Assembly (NCBI GenBank): GCA_965602635.1
Contig: CBFCZU010000038.1
Location: 1-23,259 of the forward strand
Length of the DNA stretch: 23,259 nucleotides
Direction: 5' to 3'
From: CBFCZU01 sp965602635
Lineage (GTDB): Bacteria; Planctomycetota; Phycisphaerae; SM23-33
Shown: one piece after another, positions 1 to 8,779 of the stretch
How the letters are laid out: each line of letters opens with the position of its first letter
Position numbering within the stretch: the stretch's first letter is position 1
The notes under the pieces: generated by a model
What the model was told of the DNA's origin: nothing
What the model saw: only the letters and a program-made list of their open reading frames with translations
Databases searched by the model: none
Position numbers and translations under genes: made by a program

Positions 1-1
1 C

Positions 2-1345
2 GAGACTCCTGCCGCGCAGCACGCGTGCTTCTCCCCCGACGGCCGGACGGTCGTGATCGGCGGGCACGACGGCGTGGTCCACTTTCTCAGCGCCGCCGAC
101 GGCAGGCGTCTGCACAGTGTCGATCTCAACCCTTCCAACGTGATCTCTGCGGAACGCTTCGTCCGTCAGCAGCGCATGGGGCCTGTTCCGCAGGACGCGG
201 CGCGGACGATCCCGCCCGAGCCGCCGGAGCCTTCGTATCTGACGTCGCTCGACCCGAAGAAGGTCCCGTTCGGCCCGAATCTGGCGCCGCCCGAACGCAT
301 GCGCGGGCTGCTGAAGCCGGCCGAGCCGGGCGCGTCCGATCCAGCCAGGCCCGGATATGTCGGCAAGCTGACCGGGCCGGTCACGCTGACCTTCCAGGTC
401 GAGGCGGGAATGACCTACCTTGTCGAGATGCTGAATGCCATCGCCGACCCGGCCGACCATACACCTCTGTTGCGGCTCGAAGTCGCCGTGACGAGCACCG
501 GGCGGCAGAGGTCGAAGAACCTGCCGTATACGGCCCGTCTTCCGTTGGGGCGTTACCTCACGCGCCGCCGGGCCGCGTTCCGCGCGGATGCAGCCGACAA
601 GGCGACGCTGACCCTCCGTGCGGTTTTGCCCCGCAAGACCGTCGACAAACGGCCCGGCCGCACTGCTCGGGAGGTCTCGACCTACGAGAAGGTCCCTGCG
701 AGCGGGATCCCAGTCCTGCTTGGCGACGTCGTCGTGTCCGCCATACGCTTCCGAGGGCGGAACCTGCTCTTCAACGGCGGCCCCGCGGCCCGTTCCACGC
801 CCGCCGGCGAACTGACATGCACGCTGTTCCCGTGGAAAGACGGCGATAACAGGACACCTGACAGACCCTCCAACAGCCCGCTTGCCGCCATGAGATTGGT
901 CAACGGCGTTATTGTCAATCAGGAGACGGCCTGGGGCAAGGCCGGCAGCGTGGACAAGGCCGAGGTGCTTGTGCGGTTCAAGTCGCCCCGGAAGCTCTCG
1001 GCCGTCGCCATCTACGAAGACGCCTCGGGGCCGGTACCCAGCGGCGAGAGCGTCCGCGAACGCACTGCGATGCGGTACGGACTCGACGCCCGCAATGCCG
1101 TCAGCGGCCGGTGGTCGCGCCTCGGCCATGTCGCTGGCAATACGCAACTCGTCAACATATTCGAAGGGCCGGCGTTCCCCATCAGCCAGATTCGCTACAC
1201 CTGGGCCGGCCGTCACGACAACGACCTGGGTCGCACGGACGGTGCCGTGCGCATGGCGCAGATCGAAGCGTACAGCGCTGCTGACGCCCTGGATATCGAA
1301 GGCCTCCTGGACCGTGGGAGGGACGATGGCCTGGGCCTCGACTGA
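2..1345 (+). CDS. Beta-propeller (WD40-like) protein with discoidin-like C-terminus, 5' end missing
   Basis: The reading frame is open from the left window edge, so only the last 447 codons are present. The first about 40 residues match the last blade of a WD40/PQQ-type propeller: an FSPDGR turn, then GGHDGVVHFLSAADGRRL. Residues about 90-265 form a beta-rich region I cannot assign. Residues about 295-440 resemble an F5/8-type C (discoidin) carbohydrate-binding fold: a strand with VRFKSPRKLSAVAIYED, a GRWSRLG segment, and a terminal IRYTWAGRHDNDLGR strand leading to QIEAYSA. The N-terminus and any signal peptide are out of view. It lies 38 bp before the DUF4838 gene on the same strand and probably belongs to the same transcript. 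A non-enzymatic binding or scaffold role is likely, but the missing part could carry a catalytic domain. Confidence 0.7.
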   Translation, partial: ETPAAQHACFSPDGRTVVIGGHDGVVHFLSAADGRRLHSVDLNPSNVISAERFVRQQRMGPVPQDAARTIPPEPPEPSYLTSLDPKKVPFGPNLAPPERMRGLLKPAEPGASDPARPGYVGKLTGPVTLTFQVEAGMTYLVEMLNAIADPADHTPLLRLEVAVTSTGRQRSKNLPYTARLPLGRYLTRRRAAFRADAADKATLTLRAVLPRKTVDKRPGRTAREVSTYEKVPASGIPVLLGDVVVSAIRFRGRNLLFNGGPAARSTPAGELTCTLFPWKDGDNRTPDRPSNSPLAAMRLVNGVIVNQETAWGKAGSVDKAEVLVRFKSPRKLSAVAIYEDASGPVPSGESVRERTAMRYGLDARNAVSGRWSRLGHVAGNTQLVNIFEGPAFPISQIRYTWAGRHDNDLGRTDGAVRMAQIEAYSAADALDIEGLLDRGRDDGLGLD

Positions 1346-1383
1346 CGCGTCAACAGCCGCAACCTGAGAGACAGGAGTGGACC

Positions 1384-3768
1384 ATGCAGATCAGGCGATC
1401 GGTAGGACCCATGGGGTGCCTCCTTGCCCTGACGGGCGCCGCGATGGCGGCCGTGCCCGTCACGCTGGTGAAGGACGGAAGACCCGTGGCCACCATCGTG
1501 GTGGCCGATGAGCCGACCGACATTCCGCTCAGCAGGCGCGACCCCAAGACGAGGAAAACCGTCTCGATGACCCAAGTGGACGCAGCCGAGGAGCTGCGGG
1601 CGTTCATCGAGAAGGCCAGCGGCGCGCGCCTGGAGATCGTCCCGGCCGCCAAGGCGCCGGCGGCGGGGACGCTGCTGCTGGTGGGGCGCAGCGCGTTCAG
1701 CGACAAGCACGAGCTGACGCCGCCGACGAGGCCCGAGGGCCTGCGCATCGTCACCTTCGCGCGCGGCGTGGCCATTCTGGGAGAGGTCAAACCGCCCGGC
1801 GCGGACAACGTCCGCCGCGAAATCGACCGCGGGACCTTGCACGGCGTCTACGAGTTCCTCGAGCGCATCGTCGGGTACCGCTTCTTCATCCACATCCCAA
1901 GCGACCCGAACTTCGGCATCGTGACGCCGGCGGTCAAGACCCTCACCGTGCCGGCCGACTACAAGCTGGAGTTGGCGCCGGATTTCCCGTTCCGGGTGGC
2001 GGCGTTCCCGAACTGGGGAGGCAGCCTGGCCTGGATGCGGGTGACGCGCGAAGGCCTCGGCGCAGGCTCCGGGACCGGTTTCGTCGGCATAAATCATACG
2101 GACAGTGGGTTCGGGAAGCGTTTCTTCAAGGACCACCCGGACTGGGCCGCGATGATTGCCGAGGACGGGACGCGCCACCGGATGTACGCGTGCTACTCCC
2201 ACCCCGGCGTGCTCCGCGCCCGGGTGCAGGTGACGCAGGACGTCTATGACGGCAAAGGCGGCTGGTTCGGCGAACACTGCCATCCCGGGCCGAAGTGGAT
2301 CGGATTCGAGCCGGCGGACCTCTGGGACATGAGGGGGCTGTGTCTGTGCGAGCGCTGCAAGCCGCAGTACCAGCCCGAGCGCGGCCGCTTCGGGATCGCA
2401 TCGAACCTCCTTTTCCGCCACGGCGTGGATTTCGCGGCCGAGATCGCCAAGCGATGGCCCGACAAGCGCCTGGGCATGCTCGCCTACGAGGGGCACATGC
2501 TGCCTCCCGACTTCGACCTGCCTGAGAACATGGACGTCGAGGTGTGCATGATGTGGTCCACCACCATGGGCAAGGAGCCGTACTGGCACGAGCGGAACCT
2601 CAAGCTGCTGCGGGACTGGAGCAGGAAGCTGGGCGGCAAGCGCGAGCGGATGTACGTATGGAACTACCTCTGCTGGCCGGCGATGTGGACCAACGCCCCG
2701 CTTTTCTTCCCGCACAATCTCCAGAAATGGCTTCAGGACACGTATGCCGTCTCCTCGGGCGAACTGGTCTGTCCCGGCGGCAATCCCCCGCAGTACGAGA
2801 TCGTCATGGCCTGGCTGTGGCACCGCCTGATGTGGGACCGCAACGCCGACGTGGACGCGCTGCTGCGAGACCAGTGCACGACCTTCTTCGGCCCGGCCGG
2901 CAAGGCGATGGAGAAGGTCTACGCAACGGTCGTCGACCGATACGAGAACGTCCGGTGGAGCCGGCGGTTCGTTGAGAGCTATGTCCCGCCGGACCAGATG
3001 TACGGCGAGACGTATACGCCGCAGGTCATCCGCACGTTGAAGAAGCTGATGGCCGATTCGCTGGCCGCCTGCCCGACAGACGAGGCCAACATCTATCGCC
3101 GTCGCGTCGCCTGGATGCAGAAGGGGTTCGCGCCGTTTTTCACGGAGGCGGATCTTGCCCACAAATGGCTGGGGAAGACGCCGTCTTACACGGTGAGAAC
3201 GGTGGCGGCGCCTCCCGCTGACGCCGCCGCCTGGGCGGCCCTGCCGGCGGTGACGCTGGTGCAGGGGAACTACGGGAAGTCGCCCGACCTGGCCACGCGC
3301 GTGCGGCTGGCGCGCTGTGGGGGCGACCTTCTCGTGCGGTTCGAGGCGGACGAGCCGACCGGACCGATGCTGCCGGACCGACTGGTTCTGGTCGTGAAGC
3401 CGGGAGACGAGGAACGCGCGCTGGCCGCCAAGGTTAAGGCAAGGCCGGCGTGGATCCCGCTGGGGATGTTGCGCCAAGACCCGCAGCGCTCTTTTGCCGT
3501 GAACGGTGAAGGGATGCTCGAAGGTACGCTGCGACCGGAGCTGGTCAGCAGGACGTACGCCGGCGGCGTGTGGACGGTAGTGGTGAAGTGCCCGGCTGCC
3601 TCATTGTGCATCGCGGCGAGCAAGACAAGCACGGTGGAGATCCAGTTGGAGCGACAGCGCTGCCGACGCGGGAAGGAACCGGCGCTCGATCACTACTGGG
3701 TGCCCCCAATGAGGCCGGTGTGGCTGGCGCATTTCCGCTTCGGAAGGCTCCAGGTGAAAGCGAAGTAA
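1384..3768 (+). CDS. Exported DUF4838-domain protein with C-terminal CBM9-like region
   Basis: This 794-residue protein starts at an ATG placed 6 bp after an AGGAG at 1373-1377. A signal peptide (RR near the start, hydrophobic core, cleavage after AMAA) indicates export. Residues about 25-200 match the beta-sheet N-terminal domain seen before GH20/GH67-type catalytic barrels (AAEELRAFIEKASGARLEI, then a LLVGRS strand). Residues about 200-560 are the DUF4838 region, with the family-type cysteine cluster C320-x-C322-x2-C325 and a DVDALLRDQC helix starting at D489. Residues about 620-790 look like a CBM9-type beta-sandwich. DUF4838 proteins are common in glycan-degradation loci of Bacteroidota and PVC bacteria, but I know of no firm activity. 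Where genes 3 and 7 have the family motif WYWPT, this protein reads RFFIHIPSD, so it is a more distant paralogue and may act on a different linkage. Confidence 0.8.
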   Translation: MQIRRSVGPMGCLLALTGAAMAAVPVTLVKDGRPVATIVVADEPTDIPLSRRDPKTRKTVSMTQVDAAEELRAFIEKASGARLEIVPAAKAPAAGTLLLVGRSAFSDKHELTPPTRPEGLRIVTFARGVAILGEVKPPGADNVRREIDRGTLHGVYEFLERIVGYRFFIHIPSDPNFGIVTPAVKTLTVPADYKLELAPDFPFRVAAFPNWGGSLAWMRVTREGLGAGSGTGFVGINHTDSGFGKRFFKDHPDWAAMIAEDGTRHRMYACYSHPGVLRARVQVTQDVYDGKGGWFGEHCHPGPKWIGFEPADLWDMRGLCLCERCKPQYQPERGRFGIASNLLFRHGVDFAAEIAKRWPDKRLGMLAYEGHMLPPDFDLPENMDVEVCMMWSTTMGKEPYWHERNLKLLRDWSRKLGGKRERMYVWNYLCWPAMWTNAPLFFPHNLQKWLQDTYAVSSGELVCPGGNPPQYEIVMAWLWHRLMWDRNADVDALLRDQCTTFFGPAGKAMEKVYATVVDRYENVRWSRRFVESYVPPDQMYGETYTPQVIRTLKKLMADSLAACPTDEANIYRRRVAWMQKGFAPFFTEADLAHKWLGKTPSYTVRTVAAPPADAAAWAALPAVTLVQGNYGKSPDLATRVRLARCGGDLLVRFEADEPTGPMLPDRLVLVVKPGDEERALAAKVKARPAWIPLGMLRQDPQRSFAVNGEGMLEGTLRPELVSRTYAGGVWTVVVKCPAASLCIAASKTSTVEIQLERQRCRRGKEPALDHYWVPPMRPVWLAHFRFGRLQVKAK

Positions 3769-3789
3769 CTCGACGACATCGGGACGACC

Positions 3790-6700
3790 ATGGAACGGCC
3801 CATGCAACGATTCATTGCTTATGCGGCTCTGGCGGCTGCGATGGTGTTTCCCGCGATAGCCGGAGCTGGACTTCAACCGCGCGATCTGACATCCGTGACC
3901 TGGCTGAAGGCGCCGTCGCACCCGCCTGTCGAGATCGTGCATGGGGGACGTGCGCGGGCGGTGGTCTACGTGGTCGACCCGAAGGGAAGGAAGCCATTCG
4001 CTGCGAAGAGGCGCGGCCAACGTCCCCCGACGCTCAGGCAATTGGTCGATCAACTGGTCGAGACGGTCCGCCTCTCAACGGGCGCGACGCTGGAGTTGGT
4101 CGGCGAGCCACCGGCCGCCGACCGGCCCGCCATCGTGATCGGCGACTGCGAGGAAACGCGTCGGGCCGGCATCGACGCGGCGCAGATTCCGGCCGAGGGA
4201 TTCGTCGTCAAGACCGCGGCGAACCGTGTCTACCTCGTGGGCAGCACGCAGGACGGGGCAAGCGACACCGCGGCTTGGGCCGTGGCGGACTTCCTGGAGC
4301 GGTTTGTCGGCGTGCGGTGGTACTGGCCGACACAGTACGGCGGGCGCTCCATTCCCCGTCACACGTCGCTGGCCATCCCCCCGGCCCATTACCGCGACCA
4401 GCCTGTCTTCCGCTTCCGCACTATGTATCAGGACTGGTATTGGCTCCAGGCGCGCTCCTTCGATGAGCAGTTGCTGCCCATGGCGCCGGGTGTCTTGCCA
4501 AACGGGGCCCAGACCCTCTGGATGGGAGATCATTTCCGGTTGATGCGCCAGGGCAAGAGCTGGCCGTATGAGGCCGTACACCACGGGGCGCGCATCTACG
4601 AGTTTGTCAACAAGGTGCCGAAGACCAACGAGGCCCTCTTTGCCGTCAATGAAGACGGGAGCCGGAACTTCCAGATGTTCTGCTACAGCGCCCCGGGGAC
4701 GCTCGACTGCTATGTCGAGAACCTGCGGCGGGCCTGGGATGAAGGCGGCAAAGGCGTCTTCCTGGGCGGCATCAGGCGCTCCAGCGTGACCGTCTGGGCT
4801 CCCCTGGACATAGGCAGCAGGTCTCGGGGGGCAGCTTGCCACTGCCCGGCCTGCCGGGCGACTCTCGCCAACGGCGGCGAAGAGCTGCTCATGGGCCTGT
4901 TCATCAAGCGCCTGTGCGAGCAGGTCAAGCAGCGCTGGCCCGACAAGACGGTGGTCTATGTGCCCTGGGTCATCCCGGACTGCCCCAAGAAGCTGGATTT
5001 CCCCGACAACCTCGCCGTGAGCCACCTCAACCTGGACGTGATGGGGCTGATGCACCAGCGGTCCGTCCGCCGCGTGGAGGAGGGCAGGCTGCGCGCGTGG
5101 AGCGCGAATTCCGGCCGCCCCGTTCACACGTGGATTGACTTCGCCAGCCCCAGTGACTGGACGTACGGGCCGGTCCAGTTTCCGCACCTCGTGCAGGACT
5201 TCTACTCGAAGAACCGCCGCTACCTGGCCGGGACGTCCGTCCTGAGCTACGGCGGGGCTTGTTTCCTCACCGCCGCGCCCACGTACTACGTCTGGAATCG
5301 TGTGCTCTGGAACCCCGAGCTGGACGTGGACGCAGTGCTCGACGAGATGTGCCGGCGGCTCTTCGGCCCGGCCGCGGCCAGCGCCCGTAAGCTCCTGCGG
5401 CTTCAGTGCGACCGCTGGCAGAGAACGGCCGTGTCGCGCCCGCTGCGTATCGGCGAGAACCGCATCCCCCCGAGGCTGTTCCGGGAGACCTGGCCGCCGG
5501 ACGTGGTGGCCCGGATGAAGGTACTGCGCAACAAGGCGCTGGCCGAGCTGGCGAACGACGCGGCCGCCCGGAAGGCCTTTCTTTACTGGACCTGGGAGCT
5601 CGACGCCTTCGTCGACTACGCCGAGGCGGTCGAGCAGGTGATGGCGCAAAGCGCCGAAGCGCCGCCGGCGGGCGCCCCGCGCAAGACGGCAAATGAGGAT
5701 GCGGCTGCCCGGTTCCGAGGCGGGTCGGCGGAGGTCAACCAGGTCCGGATCGCCAACGTGCGCCGGGTGGACAGCCCGGCCGCGGGGCAGAGCGACGTGA
5801 CGTTCGATCTCTCCTGGGGCCACACCTGGCGGGCGAAGTGGACCGAACCGGCCGCGAGGAACGTCACCGGCAAGGACCTGCCGGTCGAGAGCTGGAGCGC
5901 GGCGTGGGTGTTCGCGAAACACAAGCCGGCCGGCCGGGACGCGGCGCAGGGATACTCCCACGCGACGCTCTCGACCACGGCGGGCGACCACGTGGTCCCC
6001 GACGGAGCCGGCGGCGTGGCTACGGCTCGGACTGTCGGTCTGACTGACGGCAAGGGCATGGGGGTGTTCATCTATCGCACCGCTCCGGGACACGGCCCGC
6101 TGGATCTCAAGAACGTCAAGCTCCGCTGGCTGCACCGTGCCGACGGCGTAGCCGAGTCCACCAAGGCGGACCTGAAGGTCTTCGCCATCGAGATGGTCTA
6201 CGTGCCGCGGGGAGCCTTCAAAGTAGGCTCGGGCGGGACCGAAGCGGGCAGCCTCACGGACGGGTCCTGGAAACAAGACGCCGCAATCCCCTTCCTGGTG
6301 GACGCGGCCTGGTCGTGTGCAGCCGCCGAGGGGACCGACGCCCGCCGCATCGGCAAGAAGCCCGGCCGGCTGTGGGGCACGAGCCAGGAAGGCCCCGCCG
6401 CCGTCGGGCCCAACGGCGCGCTGTCCGACGGGTTCCCGACCGGCTACGAGGCCTTCTACTGCATGCGGTACGAGGTGACCCGGGGGCAGTTCGCGGCGTT
6501 CCTGAACACGATTCCGAGTGACGTCTTCGCGAGCACCTCTGCCGGGGACGACCAGCATGCTGGAGGCCACTTCACTGCGGCGGGGCGCTACGGCCTTTCG
6601 GGCGTCCGGCCGGACCTCAAGCCGGCCAAGCCGTACCAGGCGTGCAACCTGTTGTCGTGGTGGGACGGCGCCAAGTTCGCCGCCTGGGCGGGCCTGCGCC

Positions 6701-7341
6701 CGATGACAGAGCTTGAGTACGAGAAGGCCTGCCGCGGGCCGCTGAAGCCCGTTCCGAACGAGTTCGCCTGGGGGACGGCCGACATCGCCACGGCCGAATA
6801 CGCCCTGGCGGATGACGGCAAAGCCGATGAGCGCCTCGTCGGGAACTACAGCAGGACGGCCGGCAACGCCAGTTACGACTTCACCATGCCCGACGTACAT
6901 AGCGCCGCGGCGCGCGGAGGGGTCAGCGCCGTGCCGGGCAGCCCGATGCGTGCGGGGATCTTCGCCACGCCGGACAGCGGACGTGTCGCGGCGGGGGCTT
7001 CCTACTGGGGAATCATGGAGCTCAGCGGCAACGTCCGCGAGCAGGTCGTGAGTGTGAGCAATGTGAAGGGGTGCGCATTTGCGGGTACGCACGGGGCGGG
7101 AACGCCGGATGTGCCGGAGGACTGGCCCGAGGCGACATACTCCGCGAGCGCGCGACGGACATCCGGGAAGGACGACGGCATCGGCTCCGGGCTGCGCGGC
7201 GGCTTCTTTGGCGACACGCCCTTCGGCCTGCGCGCGTCGGACCGCAGTCGCGCGGCCTACAGGCCACGGCCCGGGGCTTTCAATGCGGCCCGCATCCGGC
7301 AGGACCAGAACGGCTTCCGCGCCGTACGAACGGCGCCCTGA
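3790..7341 (+). CDS. Exported fusion: DUF4838 protein joined to an FGE-like (SUMF1-fold) module
   Basis: This is a 1183-residue composite. After a signal peptide ending near AIAGA, residues about 30-620 are a DUF4838 protein closely related to gene 7: the HPPVEIV strand, a VGVRWYWPT motif, C350-x-C352-x2-C355, and LDVDAVLDEMCRRLFG near 511-526. A linker of about 20 residues follows. At A638 the chain continues as AAARFRG, which matches the mature N-terminus of the stand-alone FGE-like proteins in genes 5 and 11. Residues about 650-800 are the shared N-terminal beta domain (TFDLSW, LRWLHRADGV, then FAIEMVYV from 798). Residues about 800-1183 are the FGE-like domain (FYCM at 889-892, GLRPMTELEYEKACRGP from 968, SGNVREQ at 1079-1085, LRGGFF at 1135-1140). 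The last 49 residues contain no cysteine, so FGE chemistry is unlikely. The start shares its local context with gene 8 (GACGACC before ATGGAACG); ATG 3802 is an alternative. Confidence 0.8.
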   Translation: MERPMQRFIAYAALAAAMVFPAIAGAGLQPRDLTSVTWLKAPSHPPVEIVHGGRARAVVYVVDPKGRKPFAAKRRGQRPPTLRQLVDQLVETVRLSTGATLELVGEPPAADRPAIVIGDCEETRRAGIDAAQIPAEGFVVKTAANRVYLVGSTQDGASDTAAWAVADFLERFVGVRWYWPTQYGGRSIPRHTSLAIPPAHYRDQPVFRFRTMYQDWYWLQARSFDEQLLPMAPGVLPNGAQTLWMGDHFRLMRQGKSWPYEAVHHGARIYEFVNKVPKTNEALFAVNEDGSRNFQMFCYSAPGTLDCYVENLRRAWDEGGKGVFLGGIRRSSVTVWAPLDIGSRSRGAACHCPACRATLANGGEELLMGLFIKRLCEQVKQRWPDKTVVYVPWVIPDCPKKLDFPDNLAVSHLNLDVMGLMHQRSVRRVEEGRLRAWSANSGRPVHTWIDFASPSDWTYGPVQFPHLVQDFYSKNRRYLAGTSVLSYGGACFLTAAPTYYVWNRVLWNPELDVDAVLDEMCRRLFGPAAASARKLLRLQCDRWQRTAVSRPLRIGENRIPPRLFRETWPPDVVARMKVLRNKALAELANDAAARKAFLYWTWELDAFVDYAEAVEQVMAQSAEAPPAGAPRKTANEDAAARFRGGSAEVNQVRIANVRRVDSPAAGQSDVTFDLSWGHTWRAKWTEPAARNVTGKDLPVESWSAAWVFAKHKPAGRDAAQGYSHATLSTTAGDHVVPDGAGGVATARTVGLTDGKGMGVFIYRTAPGHGPLDLKNVKLRWLHRADGVAESTKADLKVFAIEMVYVPRGAFKVGSGGTEAGSLTDGSWKQDAAIPFLVDAAWSCAAAEGTDARRIGKKPGRLWGTSQEGPAAVGPNGALSDGFPTGYEAFYCMRYEVTRGQFAAFLNTIPSDVFASTSAGDDQHAGGHFTAAGRYGLSGVRPDLKPAKPYQACNLLSWWDGAKFAAWAGLRPMTELEYEKACRGPLKPVPNEFAWGTADIATAEYALADDGKADERLVGNYSRTAGNASYDFTMPDVHSAAARGGVSAVPGSPMRAGIFATPDSGRVAAGASYWGIMELSGNVREQVVSVSNVKGCAFAGTHGAGTPDVPEDWPEATYSASARRTSGKDDGIGSGLRGGFFGDTPFGLRASDRSRAAYRPRPGAFNAARIRQDQNGFRAVRTAP

Positions 7342-7382
7342 AGCAGGTGGAGTGTTCATGTGTCAGGTCTGGGATTCCAGAG

Positions 7383-7387
7383 AGGAG
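7383..7387 (+). promoter_or_regulatory. Shine-Dalgarno site fixing the start of gene 4
   Basis: AGGAG lies 6 bp before ATG 7394. The same frame is open well upstream, into the end of gene 3, and has another ATG at 7358, but that ATG has no comparable site. The signal peptide also begins naturally at 7394. Confidence 0.75.
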
Positions 7388-7393
7388 AGAGCG

Positions 7394-8734
7394 ATGAGTC
7401 GGTCAGATAGCGGATCCCCGTTCACTTGCGCGCGGGCGGTCATGATCGTCTGTGTGCTGCTGCCGGGGGCGGGCGCGGCGCGCGCGGAGGTCGGACTCAC
7501 GAACGTCACGGTCGCCCCGCGCGATGCGCAGACCGCGACCGTGCGGTTCGACATCTCCTGGGCCAACTCGTGGCGTCACGAGGCCAACCACGACGCGGCA
7601 TGGGTGTTCTTCAAGGTCCGGACCGACGACAAGGCGGATTGGCGGCACGTCCGGCTGGCCGCGGACAAGGTGCTCAACCCCACGGGTTACGGCCAGGCGA
7701 AAGGCGGCACGCCGCTGGACTTCATCGTACCCGACGGCGACGACGCGTTCCTCGGCATGTTCGTGCGGCGCGCGGACTACGGCGTGGGCAAGGTGGTGGC
7801 GACCAAGGTCACGGCCGCCTGGGACTTCACGGCCAACAAGGGGATTACGAAGGACACGAAGTTGAGCGTGCGGGCGTTCGGGATCGAGATGGTGTTTGTC
7901 CCCGAGGGGCCGTTCTATCTGGGCTCGGGCGGGGCGGAGGCGAAGGGGTTCTATCGGTACACCGACGGCAGTCAGAGTACGCAACCGTACCGGGTCACCG
8001 GGCCGGGCAAGATCCCCATCGGCACACGCGACGGGTGCTTATGGGCGCGGGACGGGGGGATGGACAAGGATGGCGGCGAGATTCCGGCCTCGTTCCCCAA
8101 CGGTTACGCGGCGTTCTATTTCATGAAAGCCCAAATCCTGCCGGCGCAATACGACGCGTTCCTCGGCATGCTCGATGAGGCGCAGGTGAAGAAGCGATGG
8201 CATCCCGACGCAGCGACCCGTTCCGGCGAGGGGCCGAACTACGCGTATAAGACGCATGGCGGGCGTAATCCCATGATTTCCTGGGCCGACGGTGCGGCGT
8301 TCACGGCCTGGGCGGGGTTGCGGCCGATGACGGAGTTGGAGTGGGAGAAGGCCATCCGTGGGCCGCGTCAGCCGCGGTCGGAGGAGGTCGGCCCATCCTA
8401 CTGGGGTGCCAACGCCGCCCACGACTGGTGGAACTCCCTGCTGCACGACAATGTCGCCGACGTGCGCGCGGTGACGGCCGGGACCCTCGCGGGGCGTCGC
8501 TTCCGGGGCACGCACGGCGACGGCACGCCGGTGTTTCCGGCGGACTGGCCGCAGGAGGACGCCGTGGGCGCCGGGTTGCGCTCCGTCGGGATCGGCTCCA
8601 TGGCGGCGACCCGCCTCTCCGACCGACGTCATGCGGAGGGAGTCTACCCGGATATGAAGCCGCGATCCCGGTTCCGGGCGGTGCGCACGGCGCCGATGGT
8701 CAAGAGCAAGGACTCAGGAGCCGGAAGTCACTAG
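7394..8734 (+). CDS. Exported FGE-like (SUMF1-fold) protein, short form
   Basis: This 446-residue protein has a signal peptide ending near AARA. Residues about 32-160 are the shared N-terminal beta domain in its short form: RFDISW, DAAWVFFK, VRLAADKVLNP, GMFVRR. From residue about 161 (AFGIEMVFVPEGPF) an FGE-like domain follows, with GLRPMTELEWEKAIRGP from 308. It ends in SRFRAVRTAP plus a short tail. It is the closest relative of the first two-thirds of gene 6. Two things are odd. The strand motif FYCM, kept by the other five modules, reads FYFM here (F243). The GNVWEW-like segment found in true FGEs and in gene 3 is missing, because SYWGAN runs almost directly into the THGDGTPVFPADWP segment. 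There is no cysteine in the C-terminal strand region. The function is unknown; the fold suggests ligand binding or an activity unrelated to FGE. Confidence 0.75.
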   Translation: MSRSDSGSPFTCARAVMIVCVLLPGAGAARAEVGLTNVTVAPRDAQTATVRFDISWANSWRHEANHDAAWVFFKVRTDDKADWRHVRLAADKVLNPTGYGQAKGGTPLDFIVPDGDDAFLGMFVRRADYGVGKVVATKVTAAWDFTANKGITKDTKLSVRAFGIEMVFVPEGPFYLGSGGAEAKGFYRYTDGSQSTQPYRVTGPGKIPIGTRDGCLWARDGGMDKDGGEIPASFPNGYAAFYFMKAQILPAQYDAFLGMLDEAQVKKRWHPDAATRSGEGPNYAYKTHGGRNPMISWADGAAFTAWAGLRPMTELEWEKAIRGPRQPRSEEVGPSYWGANAAHDWWNSLLHDNVADVRAVTAGTLAGRRFRGTHGDGTPVFPADWPQEDAVGAGLRSVGIGSMAATRLSDRRHAEGVYPDMKPRSRFRAVRTAPMVKSKDSGAGSH

Positions 8735-8736
8735 TC

Positions 8737-8756
8737 GATTGCGGTCGAGTGCAATC
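8737..8756. repeat. Small inverted repeat between genes 4 and 5
   Basis: GATTGC at 8737-8742 and GCAATC at 8751-8756 form a perfect 6-bp stem around an 8-base loop. It directly follows the TAG stop of gene 4. A further CTA/TAG pairing is possible across a bulge. No T tract follows, so it is not a standard terminator. It could mark an RNA processing site or be chance. Confidence 0.3.
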
Positions 8757-8769
8757 TAGATTCCGAAAT

Positions 8770-8774
8770 GGTGA
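8770..8774 (+). promoter_or_regulatory. Weak Shine-Dalgarno-like GGTGA before gene 5
   Basis: GGTGA lies 5 bp before ATG 8780. The in-frame ATG at 8768, four codons earlier, has only AT-rich sequence without a purine-rich site before it. This slightly favours 8780 as the start. Confidence 0.35.
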
Positions 8775-8779
8775 AGAAC

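Noticed and set aside
4075..7359. Very long open frame on the minus strand opposite gene 3
   Set aside because: It mirrors gene 3 codon for codon, has an Arg/Pro/Ala-rich low-complexity translation and no recognisable motif. Such antisense frames are expected in GC-rich coding DNA. The same applies to 1213-3477, 8756-10579 and 17101-18993.
7368..7381. Terminator between genes 3 and 4
   Set aside because: TCTGG and CCAGA form only a 5-bp stem with no T tract, and the strong ribosome-binding site of gene 4 directly follows.
7079..7393. Start of gene 4 inside gene 3 (ATG 7079 or 7358)
   Set aside because: Both lack a ribosome-binding site, and they would add a long Arg-rich stretch (7079) or a charged stretch (7358) before the signal peptide. 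ATG 7394 has AGGAG at 6 bp.
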